A stretch of DNA of 64,000 bases from Pseudomonas sp. NFACC02 (GCF_900110765.1 NZ_FOEO01000005.1:174310-238309); one strand, 5' to 3'. Positions 23,951 to 34,475 are shown, counted from the first letter of the stretch. Made by a program: numbers and translations. The notes: generated by a model from the letters alone, not told the origin.

Positions 23951-25299
23951 TGGATACACCACGTATGCCTCGGGCCCGCTACAAATCCATCGTCGATCAC
24001 TTCGCGAGTGAAATCGCGTCCGGTGCGTTACCGCCCGGTACGCGTTTACCCACTCATCGGCAGCTCGCCGAACAGCAGGGGCTGGCGCTGGTGACGGCGT
24101 CCAGGGTTTACGCCGAGCTGGAGGCGATGGGCCTGGTCAGCGGTGAAACCGGGCGGGGAACGTTTGTCCGGGAAATCGCCCTGCCGCTCAGCCACGGCGT
24201 TGATCAACAGGCCACGACCGCGGGCATGCTGGACCTCAACTTCAACTACCCGGCGTTGCCCGGGCAGGCTGAGTTATTGCGTGGCGGCTTGCGGCAGTTG
24301 GCATTGTCCGGCGATCTGGAAGCGTTGTTGCGCTATCAACCCCACGCCGGACGAGGGCATGAGCGCGCGTGCATTGCCCGGCATCTGGCTGACCGAGGGT
24401 TGACGGTCGAACCCGAGGAGCTGTTGATCGTCAGCGGCGCGCAGCACGGCCTGGCCACCGCAGTGATGGCGTTGCTGAAACCGGGGGATGTGGTGGCGGT
24501 CGATGCGCTGACGTATTCCGGTTTCAAGGTCATCGCCGAGGCGTATCGGCTGGAACTGGTGCCGATACCGCTGACAGAACATGGCCCGGATCTGGCGGGG
24601 CTGGAGACGCTGTGTCACAAGCGACGGATCAAGGCCGTCTACACGATGCCGACTTTGCACAACCCCATGGGCTGGGTAATGGATTTGCCATGGCGCGAGC
24701 GTCTGGTCGGGATCGCGCGGGCTCACGGCTTGATGCTGATCGAAGACGCAGCTTACGCCTTCCTCGCCGACAGACCGCCAGCGCCCCTGAAGGCGTTGGC
24801 GCCGGAGCTCACGGTGTATGTATCAGGCTTCTCCAAGAACATCGCCACCGGTTTGCGAGTGGGGTATGTGGTCGCGCCACTGCAATGGGTGCCTGCCATG
24901 GAGCGGGCGATCAGGGCGACGACCTGGAACACGGCGGGTGTCATGACGGCGCTGGTGTGTGGCTGGATCGAGGACGGCACCGTCGCCAGGCTGGAAGCGC
25001 AGAAGCGCGACGATGCCCGGTATCGCCAGAAGCTGGCCACGAAGGCGCTGGCAGGTCTGGGGTTTATCCGCCATCCAGCCTCGTATTTTCTGTGGTTGCC
25101 GTTGCCTGAGGAGGTACGTGCCGATCAGGTGGCGGTTGCGCTTCTGTCGGAGAATATCGCTGTGTCGACCGCTGAGCCGTTCTCGATTTCCAGCCCGGTG
25201 CCCCATGCCCTTCGTCTGGCCTTGGGTTCTCTCGAGCCGGACGCGTTAGTGGAGGCATTGCATAAAGTTCGCCAGGTCATCGGCAACTTTGCCTGGTGA
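23950..25299 (+). CDS. MocR/GntR-type PLP-binding transcriptional regulator
   Basis: The 449-residue protein has a GntR winged helix-turn-helix (about 10-75: 'GALPPGTRLPTHRQLAEQQG', 'VTASRVYAELEAMGLV') fused to a fold-type-I aminotransferase domain. That domain carries 'EDAAYAFLAD' (PLP-ring Asp) and the Schiff-base Lys in 'VSGFSKNIATGLRVGY'. Such proteins are usually not enzymes but sense an amino-acid-like ligand through PLP. The start is the ATG that overlaps the operator; an upstream frame start is rejected because it crosses the promoter. Confidence 0.9.
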   Translation: MDTPRMPRARYKSIVDHFASEIASGALPPGTRLPTHRQLAEQQGLALVTASRVYAELEAMGLVSGETGRGTFVREIALPLSHGVDQQATTAGMLDLNFNYPALPGQAELLRGGLRQLALSGDLEALLRYQPHAGRGHERACIARHLADRGLTVEPEELLIVSGAQHGLATAVMALLKPGDVVAVDALTYSGFKVIAEAYRLELVPIPLTEHGPDLAGLETLCHKRRIKAVYTMPTLHNPMGWVMDLPWRERLVGIARAHGLMLIEDAAYAFLADRPPAPLKALAPELTVYVSGFSKNIATGLRVGYVVAPLQWVPAMERAIRATTWNTAGVMTALVCGWIEDGTVARLEAQKRDDARYRQKLATKALAGLGFIRHPASYFLWLPLPEEVRADQVAVALLSENIAVSTAEPFSISSPVPHALRLALGSLEPDALVEALHKVRQVIGNFAW

Positions 25300-25475
25300 G
25301 TTAGTCTGGATAAGTCTATTGAAAAGTTGTTTTATTCAGGAAAACGTAAAGGACTTTCTCTGTTCAGATACCATTCGTGAAATCGATAGTTAACATTAAG
25401 GATTGAGAGTTCTTTTTTTCCAGCAAAGGAGGAGGATAGAGCCATACCGAACTGGCTTCAGAAGGATGTACCGCG

Positions 25476-26159
25476 ATGAGAATTTCAACCTTGCTGACTC
25501 TTGTCGCTGTACTGGCAGGTGGCGCCGCTGCCACCGTTCCGGCCTACGCTTCCGACTACGTTTCCAAAGAGCAGGCATGCCATTTCCTGCCCATGGCGGA
25601 CAGCACGTTCGCCTTGAAGCACACGCAGTCTGTCGGTGTTCTTTACAGTGAAAACACGGTCGCCACCCTTGAGTACCTTGAGCGCTACCATGCCGTGGCG
25701 TTGAAAGGGGTCAGGAACGGCGCACTGGACTCTCGTATTCGCAACGCTTTCGTCAACAGCTCTGATCCCAAGTTGGCCATTGAGTGGTTGCACGGTTCGC
25801 TGGAAAAGGAATTTGCCTCGGTCACGCTTTACGACAACCTTGATGCGTTGATGCAGGCGCGTCCCGATGTGGTGGTGATGCTCGACACCTACAGCCAGTT
25901 GGTGACCCAACGTAACAGTCAGGTCGAGGCGCGGTTTATCGCCAAGTTCTACGACTCGAATCTGCAGTACATTGGCAAGGCGGAAGGCACAGGGGAGAAG
26001 GCGCTGACATCGGTCTGGGTACATGACAAGGCTGCGCCGGAAATCGCCGCTCAGATCGATTCGCAACGTGATCTGCAGATCAATGCCCTGAAACAGTTCG
26101 ACCTGTCGCTTAAAGCGCTGGTGAACTCGGGTGAGGTGGCTCAAGTTGCGGGTAACTGA
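25476..26159 (+). CDS. Secreted hypothetical protein, 227 aa
   Basis: The N-terminus MRISTLLTLVAVLAGGAAAT...AYAS is a Sec signal peptide, probably cut after AYA near residue 25. The mature part is a helix-rich soluble domain with a single early Cys ('EQACHFLPM') and no catalytic motif. Homologues appear in pseudomonads as periplasmic proteins of unknown role. It forms its own transcription unit, ended by the hairpin at 26177. Confidence 0.7.
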   Translation: MRISTLLTLVAVLAGGAAATVPAYASDYVSKEQACHFLPMADSTFALKHTQSVGVLYSENTVATLEYLERYHAVALKGVRNGALDSRIRNAFVNSSDPKLAIEWLHGSLEKEFASVTLYDNLDALMQARPDVVVMLDTYSQLVTQRNSQVEARFIAKFYDSNLQYIGKAEGTGEKALTSVWVHDKAAPEIAAQIDSQRDLQINALKQFDLSLKALVNSGEVAQVAGN

Positions 26160-26176
26160 CCTTCTGCTGAATAAAG

Positions 26177-26207
26177 AACCGCTGGTCTTAACGACGGCGG
26201 TTTTTTT
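26177..26207 (+). terminator. Rho-independent terminator
   Basis: A GC-rich stem (AACCGC...GCGGTT, with a slightly bulged extension) is followed directly by seven T residues, 17 bases after the stop of the secreted-protein gene. Confidence 0.75.
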
Positions 26208-26471
26208 GTCTGTGTGATCCGGCCTGTTCATCAAAGATTGGGTTCAACCTCCCGGGTCACCGAAAATCCCGGTGGGAGTGAGCCTGGTCTGGGCGGTGTT
26301 CCGACGAATGCGGTGGTTCTGCACCATCAACAGTGACTGACACGCCGCATGCGCGAACGTCCCTGGGCCACGCTGAGACTGTCCACAGACAGACGGGCTC
26401 TGGAACTATCATGTCCGGCGCACGCCCTAAACTGGCGAATGCTCAAGTCGCCGCTACAAAGGGGGCTGCCC

Positions 26472-26882
26472 GTGAACAAGCAGGAACTCAGCGATCGCTA
26501 TCGCGGTTATATCGACTGTCTCAATCGTCAGGACTGGCCCGCGCTGGGTGAGTTTGTCGATCAGGACGTTCATTACAACGGTCAACGCATCGGCCTATCC
26601 GGCTATCGGACGATGCTCGAGAACGATTTTCGAGCGATCCCGGACCTTCGATTCAATATTGACCTGCTGATCAGCGATCCACCGCACGTGGCCGCGCGGC
26701 TGTGTTTCGACTGCACCCCGGCAGGAGAACTGTTCGGCCTGCCGATCAACGGACGCCGCGTCCAGTTTACGGAAAACGTGTTCTACATGTTCCGGCAGGG
26801 GCGGGTTTACAACGTCTACTCGGTCATCGACAAGGCCGCCATCGCATCGCAGCGTGTTCCTGCGGAGTCAAATGACGGCTAG
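26472..26882 (+). CDS. SnoaL/NTF2-like ester cyclase-family protein
   Basis: The GTG at 26472 is preceded by AAAGGGGG, a strong site, and gives a 136-residue protein starting MNKQELSDRYRGYIDC. It has the NTF2-like SnoaL fold pattern: 'RYRGYIDCLNRQDWPALGEF', 'DQDVHYNGQRIGLSGYRTML', 'VQFTENVFYMFRQGRVYNV'. SnoaL-like proteins are cyclases, isomerases or small-molecule binders; the substrate here is unknown. Upstream in-frame ATGs (26349, 26439) lack ribosome sites. Confidence 0.75.
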   Translation: MNKQELSDRYRGYIDCLNRQDWPALGEFVDQDVHYNGQRIGLSGYRTMLENDFRAIPDLRFNIDLLISDPPHVAARLCFDCTPAGELFGLPINGRRVQFTENVFYMFRQGRVYNVYSVIDKAAIASQRVPAESNDG

Positions 26883-27003
26883 CCCCTGCATAAACAGCCG
26901 GTTACGATAGCCATTCGCAATCATTGGCCGGTACGACGAGGCGTTTCGTCGATCGAGCCTGAGGCGCTGCCTATCGTTTTTCCCGGTGTATTCAGGTGTC
27001 CGC

Positions 27004-29202
27004 ATGCCCACATTCACGCCCACGCTGACCGGCTGGGTCGCTACCCGTCGAAGTCGACAGCTGATTCTGCGCCTTTTCCCGGCGTTGGGTGCGCTGCTTT
27101 TGCTGATCGGCCTGGGCGGCTACCTGCTGGTCAAGAATGCGCTCAGTCAGGACCTGGATGTGCAGCAGCGTTCGCGCATATTCATCTCGCGCACCCTGGA
27201 GCAGGTGCGTAACGAGGTCGGGCGCAACATCATCAATTACGCCAAGTGGGGCGAAGCGTACAAACACCTGCACATCACCGTGGACAAGACCTGGGCCGAC
27301 GACCAGCGCAACGTCGGACCCATCCCGTACGAGCTGTATGGCTACAACGGTGTGCTGGTCATCAATGCCCAGGACCGCACGGTGTACGCGGTCATCGACG
27401 GCAAGCCCTCGATGATGCAGGCCAGTGACTGGCTGGAAGGGGACTTGAGCGGGTTGATCGCCGACGCCCGGCAATCGACGCAGGAGAACGACGGTGTCGT
27501 GCGTGCTCTCAGGGTCGGTGGGCAGCCAGCGCTGGTCGCCGCCGCGACCATCAGCCCGGGTTGGGACCCGCTGATCCAGCCGGTGCCCGGACCGGCTTCG
27601 GTCATGATGTTCGTTATGGTGCTCGACACCGACAAGCTCGCCCATTTAAGTGAAACCTATGGATTGCCGACCATTTCCGTCGCCCCGGGGCCGCACCCCG
27701 ACGGCGATTCGATGCCCTTGCTGGGGTCGGACATTCAGTTGAGCTGGATGCCGCCCAGGCCTGGCATGGACCTGCTGCGCCAGACGTTGCCCCTGTTCAC
27801 CGCCGGTGTCCTGGCGCTGGCGATCGTGTTGACCATGCTGGTGCGATATGCGCTGACATCAGCGCGGCAGATCGACGCGCAGTTCGATGCCTTGCACGTC
27901 AGTCAGAAAGAACTCACGCAACTGTCGCTGCACGATTCGCTCACTGGATTACCCAACCGCTTTCGGCTTCATCAGTTTCTCAGCGAGCATCTGAACCGTG
28001 CCGTCACGTCGCCCCTCGCGGTATTGAGCCTGGACCTGGACCGCTTCAAGCCCATCAACGACGCGCTGGGTCACGCCTTTGGCGACCGGGTCTTGCAGGA
28101 GGTCGCCAAACGGCTTCTGCGCCATGTGCCTCCGGACAGCATGGTCGCGCGTCTGGGCGGCGATGAGTTCATCGTGGTGCGGCTCGGCCGTTTCGATCAG
28201 GCTGAAGTCGGGGCGTTGTGCGCAGCGCTGGTCGACGATCTGTGCCAGCCATTCGATCTGGACACGCAAACGGTGTTCATCGGCACCAGCATCGGCATCG
28301 CGCTGGCGCCGGTTCACGCGCGCACGCCCGCCGAACTGCTGAGAATGAGCGACATCGCGCTCTATCAGGCCAAGGCGGCGGGGCGCAACACCTGGCGATT
28401 TTATGTCGAGGGCATGAATGCTCACCTGTTGGCGCGCCAGCAACTTGAGCAGGAACTGCGTCAAGCGTTAGCCGATGAGCAACTGCGCCTTCACTATCAA
28501 CCCCGCTACACGACCGTGACCGGTTCGCTGCGCAGCTTCGAGGCACTGGTGCGCTGGCAACATCCCGAGCGCGGTCTGTTGCCGCCCGACACCTTCATTC
28601 CACTGGCCGAGGAAACCGGCCTGATTCATCCGCTGGGGCGCTGGGTGCTGGATCATGCCTGTCGCGAGGCCATGAACTGGCCCAGTGAGATCGGACTGTC
28701 GGTCAACCTGTCGCCCGGTCAACTGGCGGAAAACGAGGACGTGGTGGCTGCCGTCAGCAACGCCCTGCACAGCAGCGGGTTGCCTGCGAGTCGTCTGGAA
28801 CTGGAAATCACTGAGCGGGTCCTGCTTGACCACGCCCACAGCGCGCTGAAAACCCTTACTGCCTTGAGGGCGTTGGGCGTCCGTCTAAGTCTTGATGACT
28901 TCGGCACCGGCTTTTCGTCGTTGGCTTACCTGCGCAAGTACCCGCTGGACGGGATCAAGATTGATCGCAGTTTCATCTCGCACCTGGCCGAGCGCGGTAA
29001 CGATCAGGCGATCGTTCAGGCCATGATCGGCCTGGGGCGCTCGCTGGGGATGACGGTGACCGCCGAAGGGGTGGAAACGCGAGAGCAACTCGAGTGCCTG
29101 CTGCGCCATCCGTGCGATGAGGTACAGGGTTTTCACTTCAGTAAAGCGCTGCCGGCTGATCAGTTGGGGCCACTCTTCGCCAGCGCCGCGGGCGGTGATT
29201 AA
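27004..29202 (+). CDS. CHASE4-GGDEF-EAL membrane cyclic-di-GMP enzyme
   Basis: The 732-residue protein has two membrane segments (about 24-45 and 260-282) that flank a periplasmic CHASE4-type sensor ('[19 protein letters not shown]' near residue 75). Inside the cell it has GGDEF (motif intact near residue 385 in '[12 protein letters not shown]') and EAL ('[13 protein letters not shown]' near 513, '[13 protein letters not shown]', 'EGVETREQL'). Both active sites look complete, so it may make or break c-di-GMP depending on the signal. ATG at 27004 is preferred over a GTG six codons upstream. It ends overlapping the Nudix gene on the other strand. Confidence 0.92.
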   Translation: MPTFTPTLTGWVATRRSRQLILRLFPALGALLLLIGLGGYLLVKNALSQDLDVQQRSRIFISRTLEQVRNEVGRNIINYAKWGEAYKHLHITVDKTWADDQRNVGPIPYELYGYNGVLVINAQDRTVYAVIDGKPSMMQASDWLEGDLSGLIADARQSTQENDGVVRALRVGGQPALVAAATISPGWDPLIQPVPGPASVMMFVMVLDTDKLAHLSETYGLPTISVAPGPHPDGDSMPLLGSDIQLSWMPPRPGMDLLRQTLPLFTAGVLALAIVLTMLVRYALTSARQIDAQFDALHVSQKELTQLSLHDSLTGLPNRFRLHQFLSEHLNRAVTSPLAVLSLDLDRFKPINDALGHAFGDRVLQEVAKRLLRHVPPDSMVARLGGDEFIVVRLGRFDQAEVGALCAALVDDLCQPFDLDTQTVFIGTSIGIALAPVHARTPAELLRMSDIALYQAKAAGRNTWRFYVEGMNAHLLARQQLEQELRQALADEQLRLHYQPRYTTVTGSLRSFEALVRWQHPERGLLPPDTFIPLAEETGLIHPLGRWVLDHACREAMNWPSEIGLSVNLSPGQLAENEDVVAAVSNALHSSGLPASRLELEITERVLLDHAHSALKTLTALRALGVRLSLDDFGTGFSSLAYLRKYPLDGIKIDRSFISHLAERGNDQAIVQAMIGLGRSLGMTVTAEGVETREQLECLLRHPCDEVQGFHFSKALPADQLGPLFASAAGGD

Positions 29203-29660
29203 GACCGGGTCTGACGCGCGGCGGATCGTGCTTCGTCGGCCAGAAATTCGCGCAGCCGTTGCTGCAGATGGGGAATGGCCTGGTCCATCGCCAGGAAGGC
29301 GCTCACGCTCTTGATTTCCCAACGCTCCCCCTCGTCGCCAAATATCACTCGCTCGAAGGTTCCAGCCGGTACCTGGGCGACGAAGAACCAGGTGTCGAGA
29401 CCGTTCATGCCCTGGCCGGGGTACACCCGTTTCCAGACGATCCAGCCCGGATCGAGTAGCAGACCGAACTCTTCGTGGGTTTCTCTCAGCGCGCATTGCT
29501 CGGCGGTCTCTTCGCCTTCCCGGCCACCCCCGGGCAGGTCCCACAGCCCGGGCCAGGGGATGGTGGCTTTGTCATCTCGCAGGTAGGTCAGCAGATGGCC
29601 TTCACACAACACGGCGATTTTGGCCCCGGAAAAGGGCGGGAGGGAGAGGGGCGCGGGCAT
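29199..29660 (-). CDS. Nudix hydrolase
   Basis: The 153-residue protein contains a full Nudix box ('[20 protein letters not shown]', then 'EFGL'), matching GX5EX7REUXEEXGU. The N-terminal '[20 protein letters not shown]' is typical of NTP- or sugar-pyrophosphate-type Nudix proteins. The ATG at 29660 was chosen because the alternative TTG at 29678 has no ribosome site. Convergent overlap of 4 bases with the GGDEF-EAL gene. Substrate unknown. Confidence 0.87.
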   Translation of the reverse strand: MPAPLSLPPFSGAKIAVLCEGHLLTYLRDDKATIPWPGLWDLPGGGREGEETAEQCALRETHEEFGLLLDPGWIVWKRVYPGQGMNGLDTWFFVAQVPAGTFERVIFGDEGERWEIKSVSAFLAMDQAIPHLQQRLREFLADEARSAARQTRS

Positions 29661-29864
29661 GTGATCAATTGACCTCAAGGTGGCGATGGGAACAAAACGG
29701 CTTCGACGGCAGGCACTGAAATGTCACTTGAGGGGCGGCACGGTAAACACATACCCTGAACCGCTCTCACTCATGCCCGGTCTCATCATGACCCACAGTG
29801 TCGTCTCGCTGCGATGTCTGTGACGCAATGACTGACCATAATGGCCCACAAAGAGGTTCGTTTC

Positions 29865-30704
29865 GTGACTAAAGCAGCTTATGTCCCGCCAAAAGTCTGG
29901 AAAAACGAGGCCGCGTCCGGCGGCCAGTTTTCAAGCATCAACCGCCCCGTGGCCGGCCCCACTCATGAAAAGGTATTGCCTGTCGGCGAGCACGCCTTGC
30001 AGCTCTATTCGCTCGCCACGCCGAACGGTGTCAAGGTCACCATCATGCTCGAGGAGCTGCTGGCGCTAGGGCACAAGGACGCTGAGTACGATGCGTGGTT
30101 GATTCGCATCGGTGAAGGCGACCAGTTTTCCAGCGGCTTCGTTGACATCAACCCCAACTCCAAGATTCCTGCGTTGATGGACCACAGCGCCACGCCGCCG
30201 ATTCGTGTGTTCGAGTCCGGCTCGATCCTGTTGTACCTCGCCGAAAAGTTTGGCGAATTTCTGCCGACCGACCTGGCCGGGCGTACTGAAACCCTGAACT
30301 GGTTGTTCTGGCAAATGGGCGCGGCGCCGTACCTAGGGGGCGGGTTCGGGCATTTCTATGCGTACGCGCCGGAGAAGATTGAGTACGCGATCAACCGTTT
30401 CACCATGGAAGCCAAGCGACAGTTGGACGTGCTGGATCGTCGCTTGAGCGAGAGCCCATACATGGCAGGCGACACCTTCACCATCGCCGACATTGCGATC
30501 TGGTCCTGGTATGGCCAGCTTGCCCTTGGCAACGTCTATTCAGCGGCCGAATTTCTGGCGACCGAGGAATACACCCACGTGCAGCGCTGGGCGAAAGAAA
30601 TTGCCAAACGCCCCGCCGTGATCCGTGGCCTGCGGGTGAACCGGACCTGGGGCGATGAAGACAAACAGGTGCCAGAGCGGCATTCCGCGTCGGACATCAG
30701 CTGA
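29865..30704 (+). CDS. yghU: YghU-like glutathione-dependent disulfide-bond oxidoreductase
   Basis: The sequence is very close to E. coli YghU throughout: 'INRPVAGPTHEKVLPVGEHA', 'LYSLATPNGVKVTIMLEELL', 'VFESGSILLYLAEKFG', 'LGGGFGHFYAYAPEKIEYAI'. YghU is a GST-fold enzyme that binds glutathione without an N-terminal catalytic Cys/Ser and reduces disulfides. The GTG at 29865 has a GAGG site 8 bases upstream; an in-frame ATG at 29841 lacks one, and starting at the GTG gives 279 residues. Stand-alone gene. Confidence 0.9.
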   Translation: MTKAAYVPPKVWKNEAASGGQFSSINRPVAGPTHEKVLPVGEHALQLYSLATPNGVKVTIMLEELLALGHKDAEYDAWLIRIGEGDQFSSGFVDINPNSKIPALMDHSATPPIRVFESGSILLYLAEKFGEFLPTDLAGRTETLNWLFWQMGAAPYLGGGFGHFYAYAPEKIEYAINRFTMEAKRQLDVLDRRLSESPYMAGDTFTIADIAIWSWYGQLALGNVYSAAEFLATEEYTHVQRWAKEIAKRPAVIRGLRVNRTWGDEDKQVPERHSASDIS

Positions 30705-31606
30705 GTGAAGCGGGGTCTAGGGTTAAGCTTCGATGTCACTGATGACCCCATTCGCCACTGTCGTAATCTCCAGCAGTTCCCACAGGTCTGAGGGCTGCCG
30801 CAAGCCTTGGGAACGTTGAATCACCTGTTTTCGGAAACGCCGCATTACCTGTGGGAGATTCTATGGTTCTCGAACCGGTGGTGTCGGTCCGGTTTCGAGA
30901 GTCGCGACGCCTGCCAGCATGCGCCACATCCCGGATGACGCGGAGCGTCATTGAATGTGTTACCACGCGGAGCGTCGTAACAATCAGCTTGCTCGCGATG
31001 GGAGTGAGCCAGTTTCATCAAAGGTGAATGACAAACCGCATTCGTCAGCAAGCTGACTCCCGCAGGTTCTATGTTTATCCAACGATTTCGGTATTGAATC
31101 TAACAGCGCAAAGCGCGCTATGGCTTTTGATCTTCATACCGCAGCAGGCCAGACACCACAAAGCGCGACTTGGGTGCAGGCCAAACGCAGACGACGCGCA
31201 GTGGGACGAGCGGCATGGATGCCGCGAGAGCGCCGTCAGGACATGGATGTCCGTTCGGCGCGGGCCCACGGAGTGTCGTCGGAGTGCGGGTACCCGACGC
31301 AGGAGGGCCAAGCCGGGAGCCTGACACTTGGCTGCCTCTTGAAACAAAGAGGGGTGTCCTTTCAAGTAACTCGCCGAAGGCGGAACAGTTTGGCCGTTAG
31401 GACAAACCACACCGTCAGCGTCAGCGTCACCCAACTAGTGGAAATGCGCACCATACAAGCCATCGGAGGTTACGACGGCCGCGAACGCGGTGGGTCAGGG
31501 GCAAATGAATGTGCTGATCCACCGCATTCGTCGGAATGCCGCCCAGACCACGCTCGCTCCCGGAAGAGGATGGGTCAGCCGCAAGGGAAAGCGGCTATCT
31601 CCGCCG
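30705..31606. other. 0.9-kb convergent intergenic region with dispersed repeats
   Basis: It lies between yghU and a gene on the other strand. It contains a degenerate palindromic element (30935-30985, GACGCGGAGCGTC and CACGCGGAGCGTC units), copy B of the structured repeat (31014-31440) and, near 31460-31490, a fragment of another dispersed sequence shared with 19790-19812. Several short open frames exist but none is supported. Confidence 0.65.
31014..31440 (+). repeat. Structured dispersed repeat, copy B
   Basis: Nearly identical to copy C at 56877-57280 over about 400 bases, including the left flank (GAATGACA.ACCGCATTCGTC) and the right flank (CGCCGAAGGCGGAACAGTTT). It differs by scattered substitutions and a short insertion near 31330. 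It contains hairpins GCGGCATGGATGCCGC, GGACATGGATGTCC and CGGGTACCCG. Confidence 0.85.
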
Positions 31607-31960
31607 TCAGCTTCTAAGATCAGTGCGCTTGTCGCCGGACGGCACTTTGTCCTTTTCATCCGGAAGAAACTCGCCCTCCAGTTGCAGTTCGCCAATGCGT
31701 GCGTCCAGCGCCTGCTTGACGTGGCTGACGGCTGGCTGGTCATGCAGATCATCAACGAGCAGCCACAAGCGGGGCAGGTTCTGAAAATACACGTCGTCGA
31801 TTTCGACGTCCCGGGTCAGCTCACGGTCGGCCCGCCAGAGGCACACGCGTTGCGCGGTTTCCGGGTCCTGAGGCCAACGCTCCGAGGTTGTCAGCCAGAC
31901 CTCGTGATAATCCTGCAGATCGATCTCTTCAAGCTTTTCCAGCGCAATAAATGTATTCAC
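31607..31960 (-). CDS. Conserved hypothetical protein, 117 aa
   Basis: Starts at GTG with an AAAGGTGA site upstream. The 117-residue acidic protein ('ALEKLEEIDLQDYHEVWLTT') contains no membrane segment or catalytic motif. It is transcribed alone, divergent from the OsmC-YcaO gene. Such short soluble proteins occur in pseudomonads beside ycaO-like genes, but function is unknown. Confidence 0.65.
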   Translation of the reverse strand: MNTFIALEKLEEIDLQDYHEVWLTTSERWPQDPETAQRVCLWRADRELTRDVEIDDVYFQNLPRLWLLVDDLHDQPAVSHVKQALDARIGELQLEGEFLPDEKDKVPSGDKRTDLRS

Positions 31961-32233
31961 CGTGTCACCTTTCAGCGAGTGGATTCCTTAAGCACAGCGT
32001 CGCGCTCCGTGCCTGCCCCCCAGCATCAGCAGCGTTCCTGAGGCGTACAGGGTATAGGGCCGGATTTCTGCTTATGAGTTCCATGAATGTGCCGTTCGTC
32101 AGTCGTTCGATGATCGATCTGCCAGCACGCCGGTGCAGCGCCTGCCGACAGTGGGTGTCCGATGAAAACGAGACTTCCGGCTGAAAAGCCGGATAATGGC
32201 CGCCAAATCGTTTTCTCGTTTCGGTAATCCCCC

Positions 32234-34438
32234 ATGGAAATCAAGGTCAACTTTCTCGACAACCTCCGACTTGAAGCCAAGTTTGACGACTTCACGGTGA
32301 TTGCCGATCAGCCCATCCGCTACAAAGGCGATGGTTCTGCACCGGGGCCGTTCGACTACTTCCTGGCATCCTCGGCGCTGTGTGCCGCCTACTTCGTGAA
32401 GCTGTACTGCGACACGCGCGGCATCCCCACCGAGCACATTCGTCTCTCGCAAAACAACATCGTTGACCCTGAAAACCGCTATAACCAGATTTTCAAGATC
32501 CAGGTCGAACTGCCTGCCGACATCTCCGACAAGGACCGTCAGGGCATCCTGCGCTCCATCGACCGCTGCACCGTCAAGAAGGTCGTGCAGGCAGGGCCCG
32601 AGTTCGTGATCGAGGAGGTCGAAAACCTGGACGCCGATGCCCAGGCGCTGTTGATGCCGGCTTCGACCTCTGAGACCGGCACCTGCATCGCCGGCAAGGA
32701 CCTGCCACTGGAGCAGACCATTGCCAACATGTCGGGCATCCTGGCGGGGCTGGGGATGAAGATCGAAATCGCTTCATGGCGCAATATCGTGCCCAACGTG
32801 TGGTCGCTGCACATCCGTGACGCTCACTCGCCGATGTGCTTCACCAACGGCAAGGGCTCCACCAAAGAAAGCGCACTCGCGTCGGCACTGGGGGAGTTCA
32901 TCGAGCGCCTTAATTGCAACTTTTTCTACAACGACCAGTTCTGGGGCGAAGACATCGCCAATGCAGCCTTCGTGCATTACCCCGACGAGCGCTGGTTCAA
33001 GCCCGGTCCAAACGACGCGCTGCCGACCGAAATCCTCGACGACTATTGCCTGGCGATTTACAACCCTGACGGTGAACTGTCGGGATCGCACCTGTACGAC
33101 ACCAACTCCGGCAACACGCAACGCGGCATCTGCTCACTGCCTTTTGTTCGACAGTCCGATGGCGAAACCGTGTATTTCCCGTCCAACCTGATCGAGAACC
33201 TGTACCTGAGCAATGGCATGAGCGCGGGCAACACGCTGGCCGAAGCGCAGGTGCAGTGCCTGTCGGAAATCTTCGAACGGGCGGTCAAACGCGAAATCCT
33301 CGAGGGTGAAATGGCGCTGCCGGATGTGCCGCAGGACGTGCTGGCGAAGTACCCGAGCATTGTCGCCGGCATCAAGGGGCTGGAGGAGCAGGGCTTCCCT
33401 GTGTTGGTGAAGGACGCGTCGCTTGGCGGCGAGTTTCCGGTGATGTGCGTGACCTTGATGAATCCGCGTACGGGTGGTGTATTCGCCTCGTTCGGCGCCC
33501 ACCCGAGCTTTGAAATTGCTTTGGAGCGCAGCCTGACCGAGTTGCTGCAGGGGCGCAGTTTCGAAAGCCTGAACGACCTGCCGCAGCCGACCTTCGAAGG
33601 CCAGGCGGTGATCGAGCCGAACAATTTCGTCGAGCACTTCATCGATTCCAGCGGTGTGGTGTCGTGGCGTTTCTTCAGTGCCAAACCGGATTTCGAATTC
33701 GTCGAGTGGGACTTCTCCGGCCACGGGGAGGACTCGAACGTCCAGGAAGCAGCCACGTTGTTCGGCATCCTCGAAGACATGGGCAAAGAAGTGTACATGG
33801 CCGTCTATGAGCACATCGGTGCGAAGGCCTGCCGCATCCTGGTGCCTGATTATTCGGAGATCTACCCGGTCGATGACCTGATCTGGGACAACACCAACAA
33901 GGCCCTGCAGTTCCGCGCCGACATCCTGAACCTGCACAATCTGAGCAAGGTGGGTTTGCGCACGCTGGCCAAGCGTCTGGAAGACAGCGGACTGGACGAT
34001 TACACAGATATCACCACGTTGATCGGCATCGAGTTCGATGACAACACGCCGTGGGGGCAGTTGACCATTCTGGAGTTGAGGCTGCTGATCTACCTCGCGC
34101 TGCAGAAGTTCGAGCAGGCCAAGGATCTGGTGGAAGCGTTCCTGCAATACAACGACAACACCGTTGAGCGTGGTCTGTTTTATCAGGCCGTCAACGTCGT
34201 GCTGGAGACGGAACTGGACGACGATCTGGTGCTGGCCGACTACGAGGTGAACTTCCGTCGCATGTTCGGCAACGAGCGTATGGACGCCGCCATCGGCTCG
34301 GTAAACGGCAGCGTACGTTTCTACGGGCTTACGCCCACCAGCATGAAACTTGAAGGCCTCGATCGGCATCTACGGCTGATCGAAAGCTACAAGAAACTGC
34401 ATTCGGCACGGGCCGCCGCGACGGCATCGTCCGGCTGA
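32234..34438 (+). CDS. OsmC domain / YcaO domain fusion protein
   Basis: The 734-residue protein starts with an OsmC-like domain (about 1-130; redox Cys in 'LASSALCAAYFVKLY'), followed by a YcaO ATP-grasp-like domain (about 145-560; 'NGKGSTKESALASALGEFIE' and 'EAQVQCLSEIFERAVKREIL' carry the conserved acidic ATP/Mg ligands), and ends with an all-helical tail. YcaO enzymes activate amide backbones using ATP. E. coli YcaO supports RimO-dependent beta-methylthiolation of ribosomal protein S12. The OsmC-YcaO fusion occurs in many gammaproteobacteria. The Pro-rich C-terminal motif of azoline-forming YcaOs is absent, so peptide cyclisation is unlikely. Ends at the terminator 34452. Confidence 0.88.
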   Translation: MEIKVNFLDNLRLEAKFDDFTVIADQPIRYKGDGSAPGPFDYFLASSALCAAYFVKLYCDTRGIPTEHIRLSQNNIVDPENRYNQIFKIQVELPADISDKDRQGILRSIDRCTVKKVVQAGPEFVIEEVENLDADAQALLMPASTSETGTCIAGKDLPLEQTIANMSGILAGLGMKIEIASWRNIVPNVWSLHIRDAHSPMCFTNGKGSTKESALASALGEFIERLNCNFFYNDQFWGEDIANAAFVHYPDERWFKPGPNDALPTEILDDYCLAIYNPDGELSGSHLYDTNSGNTQRGICSLPFVRQSDGETVYFPSNLIENLYLSNGMSAGNTLAEAQVQCLSEIFERAVKREILEGEMALPDVPQDVLAKYPSIVAGIKGLEEQGFPVLVKDASLGGEFPVMCVTLMNPRTGGVFASFGAHPSFEIALERSLTELLQGRSFESLNDLPQPTFEGQAVIEPNNFVEHFIDSSGVVSWRFFSAKPDFEFVEWDFSGHGEDSNVQEAATLFGILEDMGKEVYMAVYEHIGAKACRILVPDYSEIYPVDDLIWDNTNKALQFRADILNLHNLSKVGLRTLAKRLEDSGLDDYTDITTLIGIEFDDNTPWGQLTILELRLLIYLALQKFEQAKDLVEAFLQYNDNTVERGLFYQAVNVVLETELDDDLVLADYEVNFRRMFGNERMDAAIGSVNGSVRFYGLTPTSMKLEGLDRHLRLIESYKKLHSARAAATASSG

Positions 34439-34451
34439 TCGCAATGACAGG

Positions 34452-34475
34452 AAAAGCACCTTCGGGTGCTTTTTT
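34452..34475 (+). terminator. Rho-independent terminator after OsmC-YcaO gene
   Basis: Perfect stem AAAAGCACC / GGTGCTTTT with a TTCG tetraloop and a T run, 13 bases after the stop. Confidence 0.9.
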
